Shown here: in pieces, positions 30,315-36,452 of the stretch
Layout of the letters: the number at the start of each line of letters is the position of its first letter
Numbering within the stretch: the stretch's first letter is position 1
Origin: a virus
IMG/VR virus record: IMGVR_UViG_3300017971_000530
Span: 1-36,473 of that record
Reading direction: 5' to 3' (one strand)
Length of the DNA: 36,473 nucleotides
Made by a program: the position numbers and the translations under genes
The notes under the pieces: model-generated
What the model was told of the DNA's origin: nothing
The model's input: the letters and a program-made list of their open reading frames with translations, nothing else
Database searches by the model: none

Positions 30315-30662
30315 ATGGACTACAGCAAAATAAAAGTCGGCGATAAGCTTTTAATTGAGACATCGCACAATGGCAAAGCAATCGATACTGTTCAGCGCTT
30401 TACAAAAAAGTATATCGTGTGCATTAAGAGAAGGTTTAAAAAGAGTAACGGTGCATCTCCCGGTGAAGCGTGGTATCGCGATTTTATTATTAAAGTTGCC
30501 ACCCAAGAAGACATCCAATTCGTCAAAGATGAAATTGAAAAAAAGGAAAGATACAGCCGAATTTATGAATTTGTGACAAGCAGCAGCGCAGATTGCTTTA
30601 CGCTTGAACAAGTCAAAAAAATAACGGCAATCATTGACGAAGCCAAAGCCAACAAAAAATAA
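30315..30662 (+). CDS. Hypothetical protein, 115 aa
   Basis: An N-terminal beta-rich half (MDYSKIKVGDKLLIETSHNG) followed by a charged helical half (KDEIEKKERYSRIYEFVTSS). The KVGDKLLIE pattern resembles small SH3-like barrels. The spacer before it (AAATAAAGGAA-CAA) is very similar to that before the next gene. Function unknown. Confidence 0.65.
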   Translation: MDYSKIKVGDKLLIETSHNGKAIDTVQRFTKKYIVCIKRRFKKSNGASPGEAWYRDFIIKVATQEDIQFVKDEIEKKERYSRIYEFVTSSSADCFTLEQVKKITAIIDEAKANKK

Positions 30663-30671
30663 AGGAACAAC

Positions 30672-30848
30672 ATGGAAGAAAAAAGCAAACAACTAAAACA
30701 GATACGGGAAAAGCTTGGAATGAGCCAGCCCTCTTTTGCGCATGCTTTAGGGCTTGATGCAGGCGGGCAGTACATTTCAAAGCTGGAAACAGGCAAGCGC
30801 AATGTCAGCGATGAATTGTTGGCAAGGGCTAAGGAGATGGTGAAATGA
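30672..30848 (+). CDS. XRE-family HTH regulator, 58 aa
   Basis: A short ORF with a complete helix-turn-helix: KQIREKLGMSQPSFAHALGL, then YISKLETGKRNVSDELLARA, the standard XRE fold in under 60 residues. It ends with the TGA overlapping the next ATG. As a second DNA-binding protein in this genome, it could act on the repeated promoters or on the palindrome at 29995. It is a minimal regulator without an oligomerisation domain. Confidence 0.82.
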   Translation: MEEKSKQLKQIREKLGMSQPSFAHALGLDAGGQYISKLETGKRNVSDELLARAKEMVK

Positions 30849-31234
30849 ATAGAGAAATTTTGTTTCGGGGCAAGCGGATTGATAATGGGGAGTGGGTATA
30901 TGGGGGACACGCAAAATGGAAAGATGGAGCTAGATTATCTGATGTGATATTACAGACTGGTGACGGTTTGCTAAAGGATGACATGACAAAGTGGTATGTA
31001 GACCCAACAACAGTTGGCCAATACACCGGACTAAAAGACAAGGACGGGGTGAGGATTTTTGAGGGGGATGTTTGTGTCCAAAAAGGAGAGCGGTTTGTCG
31101 TAGTTTATGAGTTGGACAGGTTTAAGGCAAAATATGGACAAGATGATTTCGGGCCACTGTTTCTTCAGCTTGGAAGCCGTGGGCAGGCAGAAAAAATCGG
31201 CAACATCCACGACAACCCGGAGCTGGTGAAATGA
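30845..31234 (+). CDS. YopX family protein
   Basis: This 129-aa protein has the YopX signature: REILFRGKRIDNGEWVYG at the start, DPTTVGQYTGLKDKDGVRIF and the C-terminal IGNIHDNPELVK. YopX proteins are frequent in phages; the function is not established. It overlaps the HTH gene by four bases and the next gene by four. Confidence 0.92.
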   Translation: MNREILFRGKRIDNGEWVYGGHAKWKDGARLSDVILQTGDGLLKDDMTKWYVDPTTVGQYTGLKDKDGVRIFEGDVCVQKGERFVVVYELDRFKAKYGQDDFGPLFLQLGSRGQAEKIGNIHDNPELVK

Positions 31235-31479
31235 AAAACTGCGTACTTGACATCGAACAATGGCGGAGGATTGACGGCAAGGTGTATCAAGCGGTGACAG
31301 CGGAAAATATGTTTTGTACAGGTTGTGCAGGATACGAAAATGATGAGCTATGCAAACGCCTACTACCATGCTATTCTGACGAGCGCAAAGACAAAACAGA
31401 GGTAATTTGGGAACACGTGCCAGCAGACGAAGAACCAAAAGGGTGCGTAATCCTGCAAGTTGATGAGGTGTTAGGATGA
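31231..31479 (+). CDS. Cysteine-rich phage protein, paralogue of 24633
   Basis: This 82-aa protein contains IDGKVYQAV and CTGCAGYENDELCKRLLPC, a C-x2-C-x8-C-x5-C pattern that closely matches the small protein at 24633. Metal binding is likely. Both probably belong to one family of phage accessory proteins. The stop overlaps the next ATG as ATGA. Confidence 0.7.
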   Translation: MKNCVLDIEQWRRIDGKVYQAVTAENMFCTGCAGYENDELCKRLLPCYSDERKDKTEVIWEHVPADEEPKGCVILQVDEVLG

Positions 31480-31625
31480 GTGATTCGCAACTAATTGAAA
31501 AAGTGGCAGAATTATGGGTTGAACTTGGCGGAGACTCAGAAGGTGTTACTTGGTGTTGGACTGATTTACGGGATAAGGTGCAAGAGATCGAAAACGAAAA
31601 CAAGGAGCGCGAAACTGGTGATTAG
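31476..31625 (+). CDS. Small acidic protein, 49 aa
   Basis: The ATG at 31476 overlaps the previous stop. The product MSDSQLIEKVAELWVELGGD with a charged C-terminal helix is acidic. No family recognised; gene reality rests on the ATGA overlap and the lack of stops. Confidence 0.6.
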   Translation: MSDSQLIEKVAELWVELGGDSEGVTWCWTDLRDKVQEIENENKERETGD

Positions 31626-31643
31626 TAACAGATTAGAGGATTA

Positions 31644-31958
31644 ATGATGAAAAAAGACCTGATCAAAGATGCGGGAAAAATAAGAAACTGCCCTTCTAAC
31701 ATAGTAAAAATGGGATATTGGCGTACTCTTTGGGAATTTCATGGTTATTGGAAGACACTAAAACATATGACACCCTACGTATGGGAATGCGTTTCGGAAG
31801 TGATAAAAATAACGATAGCCATGGTGCTACTTCCTGTACTTCCGTTTGTGCAATGCTATTTAAAAAGAAAGCGGGCGCTGCGGCTGGAACAAGAATATAA
31901 GTGTGAAGTAAACGCCAACAAAGAAATCAATGGAAACAGCAACAAGGTGCAAAAATGA
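31644..31958 (+). CDS. Membrane protein, 104 aa
   Basis: A basic N-terminal 45 residues (MMKKDLIKDAGKIRNCPSN) precede one hydrophobic segment (IKITIAMVLLPVLPFVQCYL, about residues 54-73) and a charged C-terminal tail. A single-pass inner-membrane protein is likely. GAGGA upstream supports ATG 31644 or the adjacent ATG 31647. Function unknown. Confidence 0.65.
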   Translation: MMKKDLIKDAGKIRNCPSNIVKMGYWRTLWEFHGYWKTLKHMTPYVWECVSEVIKITIAMVLLPVLPFVQCYLKRKRALRLEQEYKCEVNANKEINGNSNKVQK

Positions 31959-32038
31959 ACATACAAGAAACGATCAAGAAACTGGCAGAAGTCGAAGCGG
32001 ATCACGTGGCAGGGCTGGCAGAACAGCAGCTTGAATAA
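31955..32038 (+). CDS. 27-aa ORF, leader or broken gene
   Basis: The ATG overlaps the previous stop as ATGA. The peptide MNIQETIKKLAEVEADHVAG is acidic and helical. The next ORF continues in another frame directly across its stop, so it may be the 5' part of a gene split by a frameshift, or a true small protein. Confidence 0.4.
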   Translation: MNIQETIKKLAEVEADHVAGLAEQQLE

Positions 32039-32060
32039 CGCAATCAAAGACGGGGAAGAT

Positions 32061-32213
32061 ATGCCAGCAGTGAAGGTTGCTATCAATATGCTTGTCGGCA
32101 AAAGTGGTGACATTATCACGTATGAGGCAGAGAGCAAGGCAGTACGGAATATCACTGAGAAAACCAAAAAACTAATCGGGGAAGTTAATCCTAATCAGCC
32201 GGAGTTGTTTTGA
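32061..32213 (+). CDS. Small hypothetical protein, 50 aa
   Basis: I chose ATG 32061 with GGGGAAG just upstream; a TTG at 32031 would add ten residues. The product (MPAVKVAINMLVGKSGDIIT, then a charged helix, ending in NPNQPELF) has no recognised family. The ending PELF is encoded by the bases that also carry GGAG for the next gene. Confidence 0.5.
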   Translation: MPAVKVAINMLVGKSGDIITYEAESKAVRNITEKTKKLIGEVNPNQPELF

Positions 32214-32912
32214 ATGAAGTTGTCAATCCTAATGTGCGCGCTCACGTCTCGCGACTGGGTGCCTTTATACCGCAACCTGCAAAGACAGTGCAAGCGTGTC
32301 GGAAACGCTGAAATACTCGTTTTCTGCGACGGCGGAACGATCACCAGCGGGGAAAAACGCAATATATTAACATCAAGCGCAGGCGGTGAATACATTGCCT
32401 TTGTTGACGACGACGACTTAATATCTTCAAGCTATGTATCAGCGATTGTAGCAGGATGCAACAGCAATAAAGACGTAATCACTTTTGACTGTGATATGAC
32501 AATTAACGGCACCGAAAAACAGCGCCAGTCATTTACGCTTGCAGGCGACGACCGGACGCATAAGGGCGGGGTGAAGCAAATGACAGCTAACCACCTTTGT
32601 GCATGGCATGCAGATATTGCAAGATCCTGCAAATGGGATAACGGGCTTGGTTACGGCGACGACCAAGTATGGTACAAATCGCTTTTGAAAGCTTATGATT
32701 CTTTGACAGAAACACATATCGACGAGGTGCTTTATCACTACAATTTCAACCATTCCACAACAGCAAATCAAACAGCAGAAAGGGTAATTCATGCAAAGCT
32801 AAGATATAAAAGCGGAGGCTATGTTTACAGACGTACAGACGGAAGTATTTTCACCACAAACGGGCCTAGCAATAAAGCGGGGTCATTTAAGGGTGTAATT
32901 CACATAAAATAA
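32214..32912 (+). CDS. Glycosyltransferase, GT-A fold (GT2-like)
   Basis: This 232-aa protein begins MKLSILMCALTSRDWVPLY, the nucleotide-binding start of GT2-type enzymes, with FCDGGTITSGEKRNIL near 37-52 and the metal-binding motif FVDDDDLIS at 63-71. A downstream NGLGYGDDQVWYKSLL (about 141-156) resembles the ED/DDQ acceptor motif. It should transfer a sugar from a nucleotide donor in the cytoplasm. It heads the modification cassette and is three bases from a short upstream ORF. Confidence 0.85.
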   Translation: MKLSILMCALTSRDWVPLYRNLQRQCKRVGNAEILVFCDGGTITSGEKRNILTSSAGGEYIAFVDDDDLISSSYVSAIVAGCNSNKDVITFDCDMTINGTEKQRQSFTLAGDDRTHKGGVKQMTANHLCAWHADIARSCKWDNGLGYGDDQVWYKSLLKAYDSLTETHIDEVLYHYNFNHSTTANQTAERVIHAKLRYKSGGYVYRRTDGSIFTTNGPSNKAGSFKGVIHIK

Positions 32913-32922
32913 AGGCGACACA

Positions 32923-33819
32923 ATGACAAAGAACCAATGTTTAAAGAATATGAAGGCTCCCGGAGACATGCGAGGCACAGCCATCTACGGCGTTATGCAG
33001 ATCCTTGTAACAAACCGATGCGACGGCGGGATGTGCTCAAACTGCACGCAGATGCTACCATACCAGCACGGACACGAGGACATGACACCGGAAAACTTCC
33101 TGCTTGCTTGTGAGTCACTTATTGACTATCCGGGCGTTGTCGGCATGATGGGCGGAAACCCCTGCCTGCACCCCCAGTTTGACGAGCTTTGCGATATTAT
33201 GGCGGAGGTATTGCCGAACAGGGCAAAGCGTGGAATATGGACAAATAACTTAAACGGACATGGCAAAATTGTAAACGAAACATTTGGGTATTACAATTTT
33301 AACGTACACGGAAACGCAAAAGCAGGCGAAGAGATGCGCGACACGTGCAAACAGGCAAAGGTATGGGGCGAAGAGTTGCACAGCCTGCATGGTGCGGTTA
33401 TGGTGGCAATGTCAGATCTTGTGCCGGATAAGGATACACGCTACAAGATTATTTCAAGCTGTGATATTAACCAGCGGTGGAGCCCGGCAATCGTTCAACG
33501 CAACGGCAAACTAAAGGGCTTTTTCTGTGAAGTTGCAGCGGCTTGGAGCGCGGTTTATAACGACAAAGCAGGCGTTAAGATTGTGCCGGAATGGTGGAAG
33601 ATGTCTATGGATAGGTTTGCCACACAGGTTGAGCGGTATTGTCACGGTTGCGGATGCGCTTTGCGTTTGAAAGGTCACTACGACTACGAAAAGAAAGACG
33701 ATGTAAGCCATAGCACACAACAGCTTGCAGAACAGGCAAACCGCGAACACGTTAACCACTCGGAACGTGACAGCGAGGCGCGGGAACTTACAGACTATCA
33801 ACGGTTGAGGGGTGAATAG
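32923..33819 (+). CDS. Radical SAM protein with extra C-terminal cysteines
   Basis: This 298-aa protein has a radical SAM cluster motif with an unusual spacing, C33-x4-C38-x2-C41 (NRCDGGMCSNC), followed by GMMGGNPCLHPQF (75-87), the counterpart of the GGEP motif. FGYYNFNVHGNA and a later FFCEVAAAW are also consistent with the family. Additional cysteines at 180, 202, 240, 243 and 245 could hold an auxiliary Fe-S cluster, as in SPASM or related enzymes. It should generate a 5'-deoxyadenosyl radical; the substrate is unknown. It sits between a glycosyltransferase and a sulfotransferase-like gene. The last 45 residues are charged and probably disordered. Confidence 0.85.
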   Translation: MTKNQCLKNMKAPGDMRGTAIYGVMQILVTNRCDGGMCSNCTQMLPYQHGHEDMTPENFLLACESLIDYPGVVGMMGGNPCLHPQFDELCDIMAEVLPNRAKRGIWTNNLNGHGKIVNETFGYYNFNVHGNAKAGEEMRDTCKQAKVWGEELHSLHGAVMVAMSDLVPDKDTRYKIISSCDINQRWSPAIVQRNGKLKGFFCEVAAAWSAVYNDKAGVKIVPEWWKMSMDRFATQVERYCHGCGCALRLKGHYDYEKKDDVSHSTQQLAEQANREHVNHSERDSEARELTDYQRLRGE

Positions 33820-34350
33820 ATGAACGTGTTTATTTTTGGAACCGGCAGGTGTGGCACAGTCTCAGCAGAGGCCGCGTTTTCATTTGCCGGAAACTACACA
33901 ACGGCACACGAAAGCCTGTGCAGTCTGCATCATTACCCGGACAACCATATTGAGGTTAACCCACAGCTTAGAATGGTTATGCCTTATTTGTTAATACAGC
34001 ACCCGGACGCGCTGTATATCTGGCTTAAGCGTGACCGGCAAAGGGTCATAGAAAGCTACGAAAGGCTAGACCGTGGCAACTGGCTCAATCACTGGTGGGT
34101 AATGAACAACAGCGTCAAGCCGAACAGGAGAATTAAACAGGCTGAAATAGCCGTTGATTACATGCTGATGCAGTGCGAAAAGGCGTTTAATCTCGTGCCT
34201 AAAGCGCAACGGCTGGAAGTTGATATAAAGGACTATGCCGACTGGTTCCCGCAGGTTTGGGACAGGATAGAGGCAGCGGGCAACATTCAGCAGGGATTGA
34301 ATGTGTTTAAACATCCACGCAATACAAGCAAGCAAAGGGGCGATGTATGA
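33820..34350 (+). CDS. Sulfotransferase-like P-loop protein
   Basis: This 176-aa protein opens with MNVFIFGTGRCGTVSAEAAF, where GTGRCGT (7-13) corresponds to the 5'-phosphosulfate-binding loop of PAPS sulfotransferases. LYIWLKRDRQRVIESYERL (65-83) matches the 3'-phosphate-binding R-D-x-R-x-x-x-x-S segment, with R71 and S79. It is shorter than most cellular enzymes but covers the core. It would add sulfate to a glycan or other acceptor. GAGGGG upstream gives a good start. Nucleotide kinase is the alternative but lacks support. Confidence 0.75.
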   Translation: MNVFIFGTGRCGTVSAEAAFSFAGNYTTAHESLCSLHHYPDNHIEVNPQLRMVMPYLLIQHPDALYIWLKRDRQRVIESYERLDRGNWLNHWWVMNNSVKPNRRIKQAEIAVDYMLMQCEKAFNLVPKAQRLEVDIKDYADWFPQVWDRIEAAGNIQQGLNVFKHPRNTSKQRGDV

Positions 34351-34598
34351 ACCCGCTTAAATGGATATATCTTTGGCTGGACAAGAAATACAACAAGCGT
34401 CTTTTGCTTTATCCGGCAGGCGATGGAACGATTACTATTCAAACCGTGGCAAATTGGCACGAATCGAGGAAGGCTCTTGATTCCGTCGGGAAAATGTTTG
34501 TTGTAACTGGAGTAAATGTTGGTGAAGCATGTGAAGGCATGTACAAAATGAAAATCACGTTTGAAGGTAAAGATAATATTGCAAGGGGTATCAAATGA
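34347..34598 (+). CDS. Small protein inside the modification cassette, 83 aa
   Basis: The product (MNPLKWIYLWLDKKYNKRLL, TITIQTVANWHESRKALDSV, ending KMKITFEGKDNIARGIK) has a basic amphipathic start and a beta-rich body. It overlaps both the sulfotransferase-like gene and the next glycosyltransferase by four bases, so it is co-expressed with them. No family recognised. Confidence 0.62.
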   Translation: MNPLKWIYLWLDKKYNKRLLLYPAGDGTITIQTVANWHESRKALDSVGKMFVVTGVNVGEACEGMYKMKITFEGKDNIARGIK

Positions 34599-35245
34599 TC
34601 GGCATAACTGTTTCTGTCGGGTATGCGGATAAGCTACGTCAAACGCTTTTGACGTGGCAGAAAGGGCTTGACCTTGTTTATGTCATAACTGACGATAACG
34701 ATAATGACACGGCAGAGGTGGCAGAAGTAATCGAAGCCGTGACACACAGAACAAGCGTATTCTATGACAATGGGGCAACATTCAACAAGGGTGGAGCTAT
34801 GGACGAGCTTATTAAGTTCTTTCCTGTTATGGAGTATTCTGGGTGGGTTTGTGTGTTTGATGCTGACATTCTCCCCCCTGTAAATTGGCATGAGTGCATG
34901 TCAACGCTTGAAGTTGGCAACCTATACGGAGCACCACGTTATCAAGACGGCGTGAAGTATATCCCGGATCCGCCTTACGAAATGCCAGGATACTTTTGGA
35001 TATTCCACACCGACGACCCGCATTTGCCACATAACCCGACGTTTACAAGTTGGAAGCACGCCGGGAACTATGACACTGTATTTAAAGACAACTGGCCAGC
35101 AGAAAAGCGGGTTAAGTTGCCACTGCGATTAAACCACATAGGACAGCCGGGGCGCAACTGGTGGGGTATTGGCAACGAGGGCAAGATGAAGGATATGTAT
35201 ATGGAACGGGCGATTAAACGCGGGTATGAGCATGAAAGGGTTTGA
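34595..35245 (+). CDS. Glycosyltransferase, GT-A fold
   Basis: This 216-aa protein starts MIGITVSVGYADKLRQTLLT and has the DxD motif VFDADILPP at 87-95, which binds the nucleotide sugar through a metal. VYVITDDNDNDTAEV forms the early beta strand and donor pocket. The C-terminal half (GYFWIFHTDDPHLPHNPTF, LPLRLNHIGQPGRNW) supplies acceptor binding and a conserved His. It is the second of three glycosyltransferases in the cassette. Confidence 0.8.
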   Translation: MIGITVSVGYADKLRQTLLTWQKGLDLVYVITDDNDNDTAEVAEVIEAVTHRTSVFYDNGATFNKGGAMDELIKFFPVMEYSGWVCVFDADILPPVNWHECMSTLEVGNLYGAPRYQDGVKYIPDPPYEMPGYFWIFHTDDPHLPHNPTFTSWKHAGNYDTVFKDNWPAEKRVKLPLRLNHIGQPGRNWWGIGNEGKMKDMYMERAIKRGYEHERV

Positions 35246-35247
35246 TA

Positions 35248-35436
35248 ATGGTAGGCAAAGGCGATAAAGACAACAGAAGCCCAGACTTTGAAGCACGGCG
35301 TAAGTGTCCTGTGTGGGATAAGATTGGGCCGGATAAGAAGCTAAAAGGCAACGCGGGTGTAATACATATAGCGGGTGGTGAACGGATGGATGTTACGAGC
35401 TGGGAAGTTTTAGAGCCAAAGGAGCAAAGCAAATGA
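35248..35436 (+). CDS. Small basic protein, 62 aa
   Basis: The ATG at 35248 follows GAAAGGG, just after the previous stop. MVGKGDKDNRSPDFEARRKC and a short beta C-terminus (GVIHIAGGERMDVTSWEVL) show no known family. It ends in KEQSK, encoding the next ribosome binding site. Confidence 0.6.
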   Translation: MVGKGDKDNRSPDFEARRKCPVWDKIGPDKKLKGNAGVIHIAGGERMDVTSWEVLEPKEQSK

Positions 35437-35669
35437 AAACAAGCGAAATACAATGGGTTCCAGCAAAAAGCCCAAATATTGACGATTATGCATGGGGCGA
35501 TATTTGTATCGATAGTTTAGGTAATATGATATTGATAGGGGATACCATTGACGGCAGTTTTGACGATGGTGGGTGTGGCTGTTGTGCTAAGGATATTACC
35601 AATAATCCTATTGTCAAATATGCATCCATTTTAACTGATGACAGAGGACAAAAGGAGCAAGACAAATGA
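35433..35669 (+). CDS. Small cysteine-containing protein, 78 aa
   Basis: The product contains GCGCCAKD near residue 47 and a short beta sheet (SLGNMILIGDTIDGSFDDGG). It ends in KEQDK, again matching the next ribosome binding site. No family recognised. Confidence 0.6.
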   Translation: MKTSEIQWVPAKSPNIDDYAWGDICIDSLGNMILIGDTIDGSFDDGGCGCCAKDITNNPIVKYASILTDDRGQKEQDK

Positions 35670-35821
35670 AAAAGAAACCGGAACCGCAAGTAATCTATGT
35701 AGAACGGGAAGCAAAGAAGAAAAACGGATGCCTGCAAACGACTGAGAGCGGATGTATGGTTATCATTTTGTTTGCATGTGCATTTGCTTGGATTGTTTAC
35801 AAGATGGTGACAACGCCATGA
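35666..35821 (+). CDS. Small membrane protein, 51 aa
   Basis: A basic N-terminus (MKKKPEPQVIYVEREAKKKN) precedes one membrane helix (MVIILFACAFAWIVYKMV). AAAGGAGCAAGACAA carries the ribosome binding site. The TGA overlaps the start of the last glycosyltransferase, so it may anchor cassette enzymes at the membrane; this is speculative. Confidence 0.65.
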   Translation: MKKKPEPQVIYVEREAKKKNGCLQTTESGCMVIILFACAFAWIVYKMVTTP

Positions 35822-36405
35822 ATAAAGTAATTATAGGATGTGTAGCCGTTGGCATAGACAGGAAGATTGTAGAACGCTTTAGGAAGCATGATAGCATGGC
35901 ATCTATACTACTTGTCGAGACACCGGAACAAAGCGAGCGATACAGCCCTTCACGCGCTAACAACGAATGGATAAGGCGGACATGTGAAGAACACCCAGAC
36001 GCTGTTATAGTCAAGACCGATGTGGACTGCGTGTTAAGTGAGAGCTTTATAGACGAGTGCAGGACGTTGCAGGACAAGCATGCGCTGTTCCCGTTTATTA
36101 ACTTTGAACAGCGGGAAGGAGGATATAAGCTTGACATCAATCCTTGTGGCACTTGCGCTATGCACGCTAAGGATTGGCAGGCAATGAACGGCTACGACGA
36201 GAGGATGTGGGGACACGGCAGAGAAGACGGGGATCTGCTTGACAGGTGCTTGAATGCTTTTATGTCAGTCAAGAGGACACGCGGACATGTGAGACACTTA
36301 TGGCATGAACCGAGGTTGTCTGAGTGGTACCCGAGACGACGCGAGGAAAATATGTTGATACATGATGAACAAGGGCTTTGGAGTTGTAAGTCTTGGGGCT
36401 TGTGA
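35818..36405 (+). CDS. Glycosyltransferase, GT-A fold (galactosyltransferase C-domain-like)
   Basis: This 195-aa protein has a donor site IVKTDVDCVLS at 64-74 with a DxD-type TDVD, and a region GYDERMWGHGREDGDLLDRC at 125-144 that matches the G-x-D-E ... G-W-G-x-E-D-x-D-L segment of Glyco_transf_7C-type enzymes, which holds the catalytic acidic residue. It is small but has both core elements. I chose ATG 35818, overlapping the previous stop; the in-frame start upstream lies inside the preceding gene. It is the last complete gene of the window. Confidence 0.82.
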   Translation: MNKVIIGCVAVGIDRKIVERFRKHDSMASILLVETPEQSERYSPSRANNEWIRRTCEEHPDAVIVKTDVDCVLSESFIDECRTLQDKHALFPFINFEQREGGYKLDINPCGTCAMHAKDWQAMNGYDERMWGHGREDGDLLDRCLNAFMSVKRTRGHVRHLWHEPRLSEWYPRRREENMLIHDEQGLWSCKSWGL

Positions 36406-36452
36406 CGTAACCCGTTGAAGGGGAACAGGTAGCGGGGGAGGTATAAAATTTT
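36406..36452 (+). promoter_or_regulatory. Noncoding gap before the junction ORF
   Basis: It contains GGGGGAGG (36434-36441), a very strong ribosome binding site for the ATG at 36453, and most of a perfect 12-bp palindrome ATAAAATTTTAT (36443-36454) that runs into that ATG. It is the longest gap between the modification cassette and the packaging genes, so a packaging (cos) site could lie here, but I see no clear evidence. Confidence 0.4.

Noticed and set aside
31031-31603. 190-aa open frame on the minus strand
   Set aside because: It overlaps the YopX-like, Cys-rich and 49-aa genes, which are supported by family signature or ATGA overlaps.
32214-36405. DNA base hypermodification pathway for the cassette
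   Set aside because: No thymidylate synthase homologue, hydroxymethylase or base kinase is present, so DNA as target has no specific support, although it is not excluded.
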